NCBI RefSeq assembly: GCF_001949145.1
Contig: NW_019091382.1
Location: forward strand, 1,853,619 to 1,917,618
Direction: 5' to 3'
DNA length: 64,000 bases
Source: Acanthaster planci
Taxonomy: Eukaryota; Echinodermata; Asteroidea; Valvatida; Acanthasteridae
Position 1 is the stretch's first letter, and each line of letters opens with the position of its first letter. Both the position numbers and the translations under genes were made by a program. Below the pieces are notes generated by a model that worked only from the letters and a program-made list of their open reading frames with translations, did no database searches and was not told where the DNA came from. Of the stretch, positions 26,771-40,184 are shown in pieces.

Positions 26771-29700
26771 CCTTACATGTATGTCCCGCTGGGAACGAAA
26801 AGGATTTTTGTAAGTATTGTTGTAGTCAGTATAACGATACTGTACTCATCTTCAACTAGTGCAATATTGTTATAATGACGTTCATGTACATGTAGCTCTT
26901 CCCTTCAAAGCCATCCAATATTATGTACGGTAGTTATTCTGCACTATGATGAACTTTTAATCTTTTCCAAACAGTCTTGCATGCATTAGCATCATTTGAG
27001 TCATTTGTTATGTGTGAGTACATGTACTGGTTCTTCCTTATTATAACCTGCTTTTGTTTCCTGGCATAATGAAAAGACATTAGCAACTTCACATTTTTAA
27101 AAGAAGTTAACACCCCATTGTTTTATTCTAAAAAAAGCGATTCTAACACACCCACCAAACAGTTGCTACATACAATGTACATGTACCATAAGATTTCCCT
27201 AATTATATAGACCCTTTTTCTAACATTTTACTTATTAACATGTACATTCCCAAAGCGACACACACCACACTGTCTCAAGCATACTTGTTCTATAGTTTCA
27301 TACTTGTTCATCAGTAAATGTACATGTATCTATTTTGTGAGGATCCAGAAAATCCACCTTACTCAGTCCCAAGTTACCCGACAATGAAAAACTTCACTAC
27401 ACATGCTATACGCCGTAGGTTCTACCAATACATACAGTACTTGCGCCATAGGTGAGGGATTGCACAGTACTACATGTAGGTCTTGAACGATAATTCTTGT
27501 GGGGCAAATTTGTTATGGCAAAAATGTTTGTCTCTACAACTACATGTACATGTAGGCCTTTGTCCTTATTGTTTTCACAAAAGAATTTGTTCCCTAGGCA
27601 TGGAGCTCGCCAGGACACATGTACAAGTATGTATATCCATAGTGCACTGCACTACTGTCAAGCTGTTGCACGTGGCAAGCTTGCTCTTACAGAAAATGAA
27701 GCTTTGGAGAAATCACAGATTGACTTTCCAAATAGCCAGCAAGTCTACCAAACCAGTTTCGTTGATCCTAAGTTAGTTTTGATGTGCTGTGCAGTGTGTG
27801 TATTAATGGCTAAATGGTTGCCCTCGTTTCACCCCATAATTTATCTAAAAATCAACACCCTGGCCTCTTTAGTGTCAATGTCACCTACAAAAGAAGTGAG
27901 TACAAAAAGTGAAAGTGGAAGAGTTCCATATTTTGACATAACTTGATACCCTGTACACAACCCTGTGAGACTAGTCTGAAAATGGTGTTTTTGAAGAAAT
28001 TGGTTCAACATTGTCAGTGTTAAATTTGGCATGTGAGGACACGTTATCAATTTCTGATGGCTAAGTAATAAACAACTGCAAGGGAAGATAAGTGATATCT
28101 GTATGGAACTCTTCCCAAAGTGGAATTTCATATTAATCTAGCCTACATGTACTTACAATAATGCACCCCTTTTTAATCAAATGCCAAAATCTTTCCAGTA
28201 ACATATATATATGTGTATATGACAATCCTAATCTTCATCTTACTTTACTTTCTGATTCAAAAATAATTTCCCAGAATCATGAATCAAACATTGTACTTCA
28301 CTGTTGTGGCACCAGACATGGGATATTCATCATACAGATCCCAGTTGACTGGTTCATGCCATTGCACCCAAATCACCTAGAACACCCAATACATATAATC
28401 AGACATGAGCATGTTGACTCGTTGAGTCAGTCTTGTCAGTAGACATAATTTGTTCAAAACTGCAGCACCAGTCATACTGCCCACTGACTCACTAACTCCC
28501 TTTGCATTACTACCATGTTCAAAAACATTGGCTTTGGCACACATCTGCAAGTCGTTTGAATAGTTAAATCGTGTGACAACGGATGTCACACTCACTCAAG
28601 GGACCCCTGGCACATTAAAGCAATACATATCGAGGGTTGTAAATACAATAATTGACATTTTCATCGTTTTCAGTTATTCAAGATTGCTAACATGGAGGCC
28701 AGGTTCCTCCCTACTCAACTGAAGTTAAAGTAAAGCTGATGTCAGACTTCGGTCCTGAAGAGTCAGAGCATGGCCTTGCAGGACGAAATGACCCTTACCC
28801 AATTTGAGTATCGATCAACGCTCCGCGATATACCTTTCCTCCACTTCTAAAGCAAACCATGAGCACATTATTCACCGCTTGTTCAACTTCTACTGCAATC
28901 ATTGTACCGGATTTCAGGCTATGCTTCTCTTGCCCGGCCGCCATTATGCTAACCGTGGCAATATGCACGTCAACTTACACCCTGACAGAACAACAGTGAT
29001 ACTAGGACCTGCATGTAGGCCTAATCCATTCTGCATGCATGTACGTTGCAGCATTGCATTACACGCACACAGAGCTACACGTACAGTACATGTACACACG
29101 TTCACGTCAAATGTGGTCGTTGGTCATGTTGGTACTACTGCATGCGTTAGTGTAACGTACATCGCGCAGTGCATTTGAATGCCAACGGCGCCTTACCCTT
29201 CGTCCATGGTTTAGGTGCATTAACCGGTAACCCAAAGCGGAAGACAAATTGTGTTTGGTGGAAAGAATAACCCAGCCCTATGGTTAATTGCCAAAAATTC
29301 CGACTTCAGATGCTGCCATTTATTAGCAGCCACAGTACGCATTTTGGACCTTTGAATCGCTCCATGGAAGATGGAAGTGCAAATGTACTCAGCCGTTTTA
29401 CAGGAGCCGCGTGTCAGCGTAGTAGGGTCAAGCTTACAGGGGCACTTGGTCATGCTTGGTCATTTAGTTTCACCACCTCCAGACCATGGTTTAATCAAGA
29501 CAAAACTCCAGCTATGAGTCTGGGGGTAGCCCTGGTGGTATATGCAACTGTATTCTTCGTGCAAACTTCAGGGGATCATGAATTTATTTCCGCAACCACC
29601 CCCCCCCCAAGTTAAGCCTCTTATGACATCCACGATGAGATTCTAGAGACGCTAGAGACTGTGTGCAGGCTTGTCGCTCAAGGTGTTTTGGGTGAGAAAC

Positions 29701-32700
29701 CATGTATCTCCAGCATATAAAAGCAACAGATTTATCGTACAAAGTATTTAAAAACAAAAATCGATTTAAAAAAATCAAATTGGATCTTAGTGGGATAAAA
29801 TTGATGTAAAGAAATATTAAATTGAACCTCCACATGACAAAAGAAAGTAGCTGACCGTTAAGAAATCAAACGAAGGAATTCCAACAATAGCTTTGCACTG
29901 TTACTGCCAACATACAAATTGTTATATAAATGGTAAATTGTTAGTCTGTTACGCTTGATATGTAATGTGGTCGGTCGTTACAAACATAAGGTATTAAAGA
30001 ATCAGGAATTAGTTAAAGGTGTATTTTCAAACTAACAAAAATGCGCTTTTTTATCCAAACCTGTTAAACTATAACACCAAATCTAAAATCAATTAAAATG
30101 CTAATGTTTGGTATATGCTATGAAATAAAGAATAAAAGGCATTGCTTAAATTGAGTTGCTAATATTTTCTTATTAAATAATGATTAAATAAAAGCTGCAG
30201 AATAAAACTAAAGATCTTTGGGAACTCCTCAGAATTTTTCCCATCCCCCCCAAAAAATTTGTCGAAGTACTTTATGAAATAAAACAAGAACTTGTTATAG
30301 GGGTGGATCCATGATTTTTTTGGGGGGGGGGTTACTACATGTAGTCACCATTTGTGAAGCCATTGGATCTGTTTGTCCTTGACAGTGCACACAAAATAAG
30401 ACCCTTATATGGTTTATGCATACATATACATGTATTAGATCTTCAAACCATTACATGTGTAAGCCCCCCCAAAAAAATATTAGCAATGAATGGGGGGGGG
30501 GCAATGACCCAAACCCCCATCTGGTTTCTGCACCTGTATAGTAAATAAGATGCTACATGTGCATCTCTTGACTAAGTCAAAATAAGCAAAAACAGTCAAT
30601 TATGTCAAACCCAGTCTTTATTTTTCTCTGTTTACATGACAACATCAAGCTTACGAAGTTTTAAATAAAATGTATAAGAGTTAACAGATGCTGATAAGCC
30701 AGGTGTCTTGATCACTGACTTTGGGGGTGGCATCAAAGATCATCATCAATATGTACATGTATACAAAGTGTACACACCCAAAGCGATTGATCACATCTGT
30801 GTGAACAAATGCTACATGTTTCCATGCAAAGTTTGATTGAAATCAATCGATTTACATCGTTGCCTTAAATCATGACTTAAATCGCTCAAAAATCATTTGA
30901 AAACATTCATGTTAAAGAAACCTTTTCTTTTGGGTATTTGAAAGGAAGAAATGGCTAAATTTAATATACTGATGCCTTTAAAACATCTACACATTTATAT
31001 TTATCTTCACTTATCTTTACTTTTCACCATAAAGGAAAATGAAGACAGTTTTGTTTGCAGCAGGTCATAATTTGAAATTTTGAATGCGTATTACCACTTT
31101 GCTTATGGATGGTTAGAACGATATGATAGAAAATCATTTGAGTTTTTCAGTTGAGAAAACCTGCTTATGGAATAGCCATTCCATTTACATGCATTTAGCA
31201 GTGTTGCCATATACCATCAAAATTGGAACACCAAAGATTTATACTTATTCAGTGAAGTCTCTGTAATTGTTACACAAGGCATATACATGTGTTAGTAAGT
31301 ACAAATGTTTTATCCTAATTGAAATTTGCATAAACAGTTTATTCATACCAACAGTCTTCTGGACAACTCACACAAGGATCGATTTAAATAAAAATCGATT
31401 TAATAAAAAAGAAATCTGCTTTCAATTTTTTTTAATCGTAATTTTTAAGAACCCTGTTTTTATTGCTAAGAGATACACCCAATAAATCCAATAAGCACAA
31501 TTCTGGCATACTGACAGAAGCTGCTGTAGCCTGTTACAAAAAGTTCAAAATCAAAATCTTTTTTGGCAAAAAATAAAGCAAACATTGATCACAAACCAAC
31601 ATTTACAAGTTTGTAAATAAATATGAAACAACGATATACAACTCCATTGATCAGCACAACATGTAACCAGATTTTTGTTTTCTGTCATTGTAGTAATTGG
31701 AATTTGTACATGTGAGAACATATGGGTCTTCTGGTAGGTCTGATACAAAACAAGAATTAAATGTTAAATTGTTGCAACATGGATGGGGAATACAGAAAAC
31801 AGAGACGTGTTCCAGTTCTAATCTGGTCAATCACAGATACAGTCAGTAGTTTCAATTGGAAACTTTCTAATGCCACTGTCTGAATAGCTTGTAACTTTGA
31901 TTGCGAACGGATGACTTGTGCCTAGTTTGGGTATGGTTAGCTTTTCAAATTAATCATGACAGGAAAGACCATGAAACAAAGTTTCATCTGGTTAATACAC
32001 CTGTCTTATACATGAAAAGAAAAATTGGCCCCAATCATGATTTTTTCTAATTCTTTTTTTTTTCAAAATCAAGCAGGCTTTTTCACGAAGAGGCAAATTT
32101 TTTTGTCCATAGATACAGTGTTAAAAACAAAATTTGCTTTGCTGTTTTTCAGAAGCGACAAATTTGAGGCCGGAAATGTATACAAATGTAACAATTTTGC
32201 ATCTAGCATGCACTATGGCAAAAAGAGTTTTAGGAAGAAACAGAGTCACACAAGTTTGACCATTCTCACTAGAGAAAAACATGTTTATTTACAAAATAAA
32301 CAATTTTAATTGACTTCTACTAGGCCTAACTCTTATTTTGCCGTTTTGTGTCATTTAAGACCCTCTCTTCCGTGGAGTTCCATTGGTGAAATCAAAGGAA
32401 TGCTAAATACTAGGAAACTACATTTAAGTGTTTGAAAAAGAGACCAACGTCAAATGCAAATTGATCAAAATGTAGGTTTTACCCTAAGGTGAGATTTTTG
32501 TGTCTTTGTGACAACAGAGACAATTCGCTTGCACAACCTGATATACACAGCACTGTTACGCATTCTATCCACCACCTTCCACTTAAACCAACCTAATCTG
32601 AGTAAACACTGCTGCAAGCCTCTTTATATACACACTTTTTTTCCTTATTTTTTGTATAATTTTACATTTTGACAATTTTAGTACTAACTAGACTTATTTC

Positions 32701-35560
32701 AATGTTTGGTGGTTCAAAGTTTGTTTTCTGTGAATAAACCTGAGGAGCAGTTGATAGATTTGGATGCTTAATTATGAAACATTCCATTGTATAAATATTC
32801 ACTGAAACCAACACTAAAACATTCATTTACAGCCAACCCCAACTAAATTAGATGAACTTTTTGCATTACCCATTTTAAACAGTGACAGCATGAATTAAAA
32901 AGGTTCAGTATTTGTTTACGTAAAAACCTGTCATGAAAATCCCAGACTTTAAAAACTTACATGGTTAATTAAAGATCTGGCCATAAAAAGCGAACAACAC
33001 TTTCTCATTATTACGTAAAACATATACAAGTGGTATAAAACCATTGAACAAAATGAAAATTTACCAATTCACCACTAGCTTGGGGTATATTTATTTTTAT
33101 ATAATGCATTTCCAAGAATTGCGCACTTACTATTCTAAACTCTGTGCCAAATTTAGGTGTTTTTCCCCTCACAATTTGTAAGGTTGGCAGTGGAATATCC
33201 AAGTTTTTAGACTATGGGGGCAAAAGAGTTTTCATCTCCACGAAAGGTACTCCAGCAATGTTTCTAAAGTTCTGGCCTTTTCATTTTATTAGAAAAAATG
33301 GTTTGACGATGAATGATAGATTTTTGCTGTGTCATCCCACTACAATTCCATCAAACTTGTAACTTTATTATAGTGCATATATTACAAATTTAACATGTCA
33401 TAAACATGTGGCATAATACATGTATCACCATTCTGAGACATCTTGTACAGTAGAATAATTTGTATGGCAAGTATCTTTGGTGTCGATATTTCTGTGGCAA
33501 CTAGCCTCATTGTCAGTCGCTTTAGTTTCACTTTGCTCAACCGTCATAAAGGTATGGAGAAAGGCCTGGTGGGATAAATGTGAAACAGATTTTAAAATCA
33601 AACATTCTGATGTTCTTCACATTGCTGGTAGTCAACAACATCAGAAAGAACAGCACGGAACCAGGGGCATAGATGGAATGATGATGTTTTGACCATAATT
33701 TCAGTTTGTTACTTCAGTATAAACTTATGGGTGCAAGGCAAGTCAAACATCACAATTTAAATAGGCATGTTTGAGCTTCAGTACATGAGACAGAACAAGA
33801 CAAGTCCAAAACAAACTACTAGTTAATCACCAGTCATGATTAAATTGGCTCAGCTGCACTCCAACTATATTTTGGTCGGTCTGCCACCAGACAAAGGCCT
33901 GGACACATCATTACAATTATCCCTAACCTCCTAGGGTGTATGTAAAATCATACTGAAATGGATATTAACAGTGAATGAACAGGGTAGGTGCAGAAGTCTT
34001 GATACAACCGTATTTGATTTCTAGTATGCTTCTTTTTTGCCAAATTTGCATGAAGCTGTCTTATTCCCTTTTTCAGCATTAAGGGTACTTGATATGTGCG
34101 ATATCCAATCAAAAATTAAACTTAGCTCAATGATGCATACATAGTCTTCCATTGTATGTGCATCAAATACACCTGTATGCATTACCTAACCAACCCCCCC
34201 CCCCGCCGCATTAAATGAGAGCAGAATTTTTCAGTGCAGTTTTTAATACCCAACAACAACCAATTTGGATTGCATGGAAGTATATCAAAAAATATGTCAA
34301 GCACTTTGTGTAGCCAGTATAATACAGTAAATTGAACACATATCACATGTCGCTGTAATAAATATCTGTACACAAAATTCAACAGGAATTGAAAATTGTT
34401 ATAACATTGCATGACAGGACAAAAGTAATATGACTACAACGCTTTCTTTTTGGAAAATACATTTTATTTGGTTTTTGTAATTGCTCATTTAACTATGGCA
34501 TATTGAATGGAAGAGGGTCAACTATTCCATTCCACAGCAGCAATGGCTGTGAGTGTGAATGTTCTATCATGGCAGCTTGATAAAAAGAAGAAAATTCAAA
34601 CTCCCTGATGTGTTTGATTTTCCTGAATACGTTTTTGGTCAAGTTCTCCTAAGTAGAAATCAAGTTCTACTAATATACAGACTGAACACCTGTGTCTAGT
34701 TCACCATGTTTAATGCACTTACAGCAGGAAAAACCTGATCCTAGAATCTGCGAGTAAAAAGCCCCATGGTGACCTTCCAGATTATATGGCCTGCCTATAG
34801 GGAATTTACATTAGGATACCCTTTCATATTTTGTTACAGATTGATTTCTACATGTAACTGAAATCAACCCAAGAAATGTTCATGTTGTAATTTTTGTGTC
34901 CCTCAATAGACCTCTGTACGGACAACAGCACACTTTGTTTATGTGTGTGTTTTCCAATGCTGCTCAATGGACTGCGGGCCCCTAATAATATAATGGCTCC
35001 ATAGGAAAGTGCACATGTAAAAAAAGAGTGATGTCTCCGGTACATAGGCCTATTAAAATTGAAGAAACATCACTTGGAGATGATTAAAAAAAATTCATTT
35101 ACAGCCTGTCACATTAGGCATTATTGTTCCTAGGTCTCCTTGTTCATGCACTGACACAGTGGATAAGTTCTAAATCTGGTTTGACTGGCCTGAGTGTAGT
35201 TCTCATCAGTGGTTACTTTAGATTCTTTTCATATGAGCGCTAATAAGTCCTTTAAGTAAAAAAAAAATTCTCTGGTTTCTATTTCAGTTTCTACCGACTG
35301 CCACAACATAATTTCATAAAATTCTTATCCACAAGTACATCAAGTTTTACAAATCACCAAGTCAATTTTTGGCATGATATTTCTATAGAGTGTTCCGTAA
35401 TTTTACAGTTCCCAAAAATTAATGTACTCGCAACCATTTTACAAAGAAAACTTTTCTTAAGAAATAAACGAACAAGAAACTAACACCAAAAAGAATATTT
35501 GCATGTTGCTTCTGGATGCACACTCCTGGGAATCACTTAAACTTCCAGGTTCTATTCCAA
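26771..35560. other. Long gene-poor stretch
   Basis: No confident exon. It contains several long G or C runs (about 29600, 30323, 30491, 34194), many TACATGTA palindromes, a CpG-richer patch at about 28900-29240 and a weak coding-like segment at 27605-27775. Open frames otherwise look random. Confidence 0.45.
27605..27775 (+). CDS. Weak candidate exon, unidentified
   Basis: After a possible acceptor (TTGTTCCCTAG at about 27597), a frame encodes hydrophilic sequence including ARGKLALTENEALEKSQIDF and NSQQVYQTSFVDP, which has protein-like composition. No good donor follows: AAGTTA|GTTTTG is weak. The frame runs on into low-quality sequence. No family is recognised. It could equally be a transposon remnant or chance. 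Confidence 0.2.
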
Positions 35561-35569
35561 TAGTCTCAC

Positions 35570-35722
35570 CTGTTTGCTTGTCAGTGTTTGTTCAAGGTAA
35601 GTGAGTTCACTTGCGATGCGAATCATGAGATCTTTGACCTGTGTGCGACACAGATGTTTGTGACTGTCTCGAATATCCCCTGCCATATCTCGTAGCATGA
35701 TCACCAGCTTTGCCAAGGCTTC
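35570..35722 (-). CDS. Internal exon B2 of an unidentified helical-repeat-like protein
   Basis: An acceptor (CATTTTAG) and strong donor (ACAG|GTGAGA) frame 51 codons in phase 0 at both ends. The translation begins EALAKLVIMLRDMAGDIRDS and ends LTYLEQTLTSKQ. It is strongly amphipathic and helical with no low-complexity sequence, as in ARM/HEAT-type solenoids. It joins in phase to the exon at 36393-36533. I tested it mentally against rotatin and found no convincing match, so no name is given. Confidence 0.6.
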
Positions 35723-36392
35723 CTAAAATGACAGTTTACAATTTAGCAAGATGAATACCAACCTACAATGGATCAAAGATCTGAATGGATGAAACATCTA
35801 GCAGAGCAGTGTTAAATCATTCACAAAATTTGATCTTGATTGACAATACTTGAAACAAATATCATCATTGCTGGTGGTGAACTTCCACTCCTTTCCCAAT
35901 ACAAATATAATCCATTTTTGCAGATTTAATGTTTCATGAAACTGATAAACTGAAACTAGACATTTTAATTACAACAAAGGCAAAATGTACACGTCAACAC
36001 TGTAGAACCTCAACAGATTCAAACCAGTCTCATACAAAAAAAAATTCACCACCAACATGAAGTATACTTTTGATGGATATGTTTTCCTGTGTTATCATCC
36101 AAAATATTCAGGTCATTTAGAGAATGTCATATTACCAAAGAAAACTTGCACATGACAAATAATGCAAAGTGCACACATTACATTCTGAAATAATCATATG
36201 GAAAGACCAAGAGTATGTTGGGCTCGAAATTACCAGAACGTGCAAATAATCACTTTGTGGGCAACTGTAATCTGTGCCTCATTTACATTTGCTATAGGTT
36301 TACTACGCCATGCATGCCACAATGCATGTTTTCTTAGGGTACATATAGACTGGGTTAAACCACTGGGCATACTGGTAGTTCCGTCTGCTCAC

Positions 36393-36533
36393 CTTATCCA
36401 CTGACTTGTACAGCTCTTTGTCATATCCCACAGCTAGCTCAACTAGGGTAATGAGACTGTGCAGTTGATAATAATCTGTGTCTGTTCTACACCTTGGCTT
36501 GCACGCAGCCAACAGAGGTATCAAGTCACTCAC
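36393..36533 (-). CDS. Internal exon B1 of the same unidentified protein
   Basis: 47 codons, phase 0 at both ends, with a strong donor (ATAAG|GTGAGC) and a weaker, pyrimidine-poor acceptor (GTGTGATATAG). The translation reads as amphipathic helices: SDLIPLLAACK, then YYQLHSLITLVELAVGYDKE. It is directly upstream of exon B2 with a 670-base intron. Family unknown. Confidence 0.55.
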
Positions 36534-37570
36534 CTATATCACACAGAATTTAAAAAGTTAAAACAATCAGCAGTTCGGGAAAAAAATGTAACATTTCAAT
36601 TGCTCAGTACATATTGTTTTGACTTTCAAGGGAATGGAAATACGCAGGGATGAGCAGGCAATAGATGTAGCTGTAATTCTGGAAGCCTGTTAGGGACATA
36701 GCCTTAGTCTACATAATAGGTAAATGCAGAAAATATCATGCCCTGCCATTTTCCATCAAAATGTTGATCATGCAACATTTTATTCTACAACCTAAAATAT
36801 TCTTGTTGCAGTAGTGCTATCTAGTTACTTGCTATCTTTGGAAAGTATCCTAGGCATACATCTTCACCACACATGTAGCTCACCAATTTTTCATGCTGTA
36901 GCAACAGCCAATATGTAGCACTAAAGGTAAATTGTGCCACTTGTAACATGAGGGGAAACACATTGGCACTGCCTAAGGTGAGTGATGTTGAATTTTATGA
37001 CTGCCTGCATTATTTCTTTGTTTCACTTATTTAATTTTGTTGGAATGGGAGTCAAGCCAAACTCTACTGGCAGTGATAAAAAAACGTATTTTGCTCTCAT
37101 ATCAGAGCCAAAATGAAATGAAATTATGAAAAAGGGAAATTAATGTACATAGTATGCACTGATATAGTATATAGACCTTTGTTAACACATGACCTCAATT
37201 TTATGTTAACAGAAATGAGATGTACGCGTAATATGTACTAATGAGAAGTATTTTGTTTAATGTTTAGTGGTAGGACTTTTTGTTCAGGGGCTTGATTGTT
37301 GCATGATATTTTTAAACACTCTGTGAATTATCCTTCCATCATTGTACTGACAACTGTACAGTTTGTCAACCACTGGTAAGCCAACTATGACTGTGACATC
37401 GCAAAAGTAAGATACTGTGGGTAAGATACTGCTGTCCAGGTAGACTTGCTTACAAGTCCCCACCGACGACATGGGGGAAAAGGGGGTAGAGGGCTGTGGC
37501 AGAAATGGCGAAGGGGAGGGGGGTTGTCTCAGATGCATGTCAGGACTCAAACAAAAGGAAAGGGGGGGGA

Positions 37571-37691
37571 TCACTTCTTTTGAGCCGACCCGTTACTGAC
37601 ACCTCCAACGATAGCGCTATCACCACCAGGCTGAAACTTTATAGGTCCTAAACCTCTGGAGTGCAGCCTCACCAGTTTAGTATTTCGATAT
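37571..37691 (-). CDS. Terminal-exon candidate C with stop codon
   Basis: A good acceptor (GAATCTTTGTCTTTAG) precedes one leading base plus 39 codons and a TGA at 37573-37571. The translation includes RNTKLVRLHSRGLGPIKFQP and ends GGVSNGSAQKK. Because it ends in a stop while exons B1 and B2 lie downstream on the same strand, it marks either the end of a separate gene or an alternative 3' end. It needs a preceding exon ending in phase 2. Confidence 0.45.
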
Positions 37692-38108
37692 CTAAAGACA
37701 AAGATTCACGGTCAAAATATATGACCAAGTGAAGAGATAAGTCAAGCAATTAAGAGTGTAAGATTTTCTTGAGGACAGACAATCTACTCCAGGAATTTGA
37801 AATGGAGACCAATTTCAGAACAACTCAACATTAATAATTGAATTCAAGTCTGACAACATCGAGAAAACGAGGGCAAGGATGAACTGAGAATAATTTTATA
37901 CAAAGTTAATTTGTACACTATACAGCTGATAAATGCCCATGAAACCAGCTGATTGAGTGAGCTCTAATAACTATAACCAACTGTCTTAAGAATTATTTGA
38001 GTGTAGGGTCTAGACAGCATGTCTGGGCAACGGTAGAGCAACACCGGTCCCTACCAATTCTTATGCTCCTCAACAAATAACTCTCTTATAAAAATCCTTA
38101 ATAATTCT

Positions 38109-38262
38109 AGGCACCACCTACGCCTCTCTTAAACCTTAAATAAATATCACTAGGCAACTTCTATGCCTCTAATAAATCTAAAATAAGTATCACTAGGCAA
38201 GTCCTGTGCCTCTCTTAAATCTTAAATAAATATCACGAGGCAACTCCAGACCTCTCTTAATG
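38109..38262. repeat. 43-bp tandem repeat, about 3.6 copies
   Basis: Units start with AGGCA at 38109, 38152, 38195 and 38238, exactly 43 bases apart. Each contains GCCTCTCTTAAA then TAAATATCAC with small differences. This is a minisatellite. Confidence 0.85.
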
Positions 38263-38429
38263 CCAGAAGACTTTATCCAAGGCCTCTGACGGGTCTACCA
38301 GTAGTTTCTTGAATATCCTGACCACCAATTATACTGGAGATAATTCATAAGATTATGTTTATTTTCGTCTGGCTCCTCTTTCCAAAATCCAAATAACTTA
38401 CAGTGTGCTTGAAATAGGCCTAGATCTAC

Positions 38430-38640
38430 GAGCTCCTCAGCCTCTTCTCCTCTCTTCCTCTGCTCCTCAAAACTGCTCCTCAAACAGAACTGCTCCTCAA
38501 ACAGAACTGCTCCTCAATCAAACTCTCAGTCCCTGGTCTTCTACTTGGTACCCAACTAATTTCTCCCTTACAAGATCCAGTCCTGATTCAGAGTTAATTA
38601 CGCCTAAATACTCGGCTCCTTTGCCTGCTCCTCAGCTCCT
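38430..38640. repeat. GCTCCTC-rich tandem and simple repeat
   Basis: A pyrimidine-rich tract is built from GCTCCTC. It includes two perfect 17-base copies of TGCTCCTCAAACAGAAC (38474-38507) and partial copies on both sides. Overlapping open frames are repeat artefacts. Confidence 0.75.
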
Positions 38641-39407
38641 CTTTTAACCAGTGATCAGCAGCACAAGTCAACCCTAACATCTAAACAGCCAACCCAACTC
38701 ACAGAGAATCTGGCCTTTTTATACTCTTGAATAGCACGCCATACGCCGAGCTGAGTGTACACGTCGTAAATAAACCACGCCCATAAGGTTTTACTCAATG
38801 AAATTGCTATTCACAGAAGAATTTTCATCCACTCGAAAAAACACTAATTTAACTCATGTATTCATCAACTGAAGCAACATTAATCCTTAACTCTTACTCT
38901 TTCCATTTAATACAACAAAGACCATACTGGAAAATCCCCTAAATTCCTCAGAAACTTGAGTCAAAGAATCATGAATGAATGTAAACACGCCCTACTTTGA
39001 CTGTGCAAAGTGCAGTGATGTCAGGTCATTAATATTCATGAGCAGTCTACCAAGGGAGCAGACGGTCTGTCCCAAAACTTTGGGAAATAATTATTTACAA
39101 AAATACCTGCCCATCAAAACTCAATCTAAAGACTTCAGTTAGGAGAGATAAAATAAACAAAATTTTCTACTCCTAAAGGTGCCATTTCTACAGTCTAAAT
39201 ATAAAAATGATTGAATAAAGACTTTAAACCAATAGTGAGTAAAGTTAGAGAAACAGAGGCAGCCATTTTGAATCCTCCTAACTCTATATTTAGTAGCACA
39301 GAACAACACATGGCAGAGCACAAAACAGCTGATCATGACGGTTGAAATAAAACCCACACGTTTAAGCAGTTTACACTCCAAAAGTCCCCAAATTCACCAG
39401 ACTGCTG

Positions 39408-39986
39408 TTAACCACTACCTGCCGTGACTCCGAAATCGGAGCCGTATGGTTTATATGCGTGGCCGGGGTCTCCGAACTCGGACAAAGGAAACAGGGCCCT
39501 GTAACAAAAGACCGTACTCTGAATAAAAGACCAGGCTGCTGGGCATTACCAGCATTTTTCACTCTCAAAAGTGGTGATAATCCAGCATTGTTTTGAAACC
39601 GTATACCAGGGTTTGGCGCATTGAGAGCAAGCGGATTACCACCGGGGACAAAAGCTCTCCACCACCGCAGCGATGAGCCACACAGCACCACTGCACGCTA
39701 ATCTGGCCCCTATTGAAAAGAGGTNNNNNNNNNNNNNNNNNNNNNNNNNNNNNNNNNNNNNNNNNNNNNNNNNNNNNNNNNNNNNNCAGGCCTGGCTGAA
39801 ATACTCAGGCGTCAATGAAGGTCACCTGTCAACTTAGAGTAGTGCCTAAAGATTACTTCGTGCAGCTATAAACGACCGTGAAATGGAATGATGAATTTTT
39901 GAAGGATTTTCAAAACCGGAACAAATGATAGTCAGGCCGGCCCAGCATCATCAACGTTCAAAAATGCCCCGGCACGAAGTGGTTGA
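39408..39986 (+). mobile_element. TTAA MITE, copy C, with assembly gap
   Basis: The left flank is TTAA at 39408-39411 followed by CCACTACCTGCCG. The right end is GGCACGAAGTGG followed by TTGA, a one-base decay of TTAA. The middle matches copies A, B and D. Its centre is interrupted by 62 Ns. Confidence 0.88.
39725..39786. other. Assembly gap (62 N)
   Basis: A run of N lies inside MITE copy C. By comparison with copy B the missing piece covers the segment around the GTCAGTAGTGCACTGAGCC region and is probably slightly larger than 62 bases. Confidence 0.99.
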
Positions 39987-40184
39987 AACATAAGGTAAGC
40001 TTAAAGAAGAAAATTAGGAAGAATTTTGGAAGATAATTCTGTTAAGACAAGAAATATCTGCATCTCAAGAAAATGACTGAGGGCATTTTCGCTACAGGGC
40101 AATAACAAACTGCAACTCCGCAGGTCTTATCGGATGCAGCTTGATCTTGGGACAGAACCCAACTATTGACAAATTCATTGCACT

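Noticed and set aside
28690-28800. Terminal exon after a TTTTCAG acceptor
   Set aside because: Two frames are open for only about 20-36 codons with no partner exon. Support is insufficient.
38109-38262. CRISPR-like array
   Set aside because: Units are contiguous 43-bp tandem copies with no distinct spacers, in a eukaryotic genome.
37284-38647. Proline/serine-rich frames in the 37-38.6 kb region
   Set aside because: They arise from CT-rich and GCTCCTC simple repeats and C-runs.
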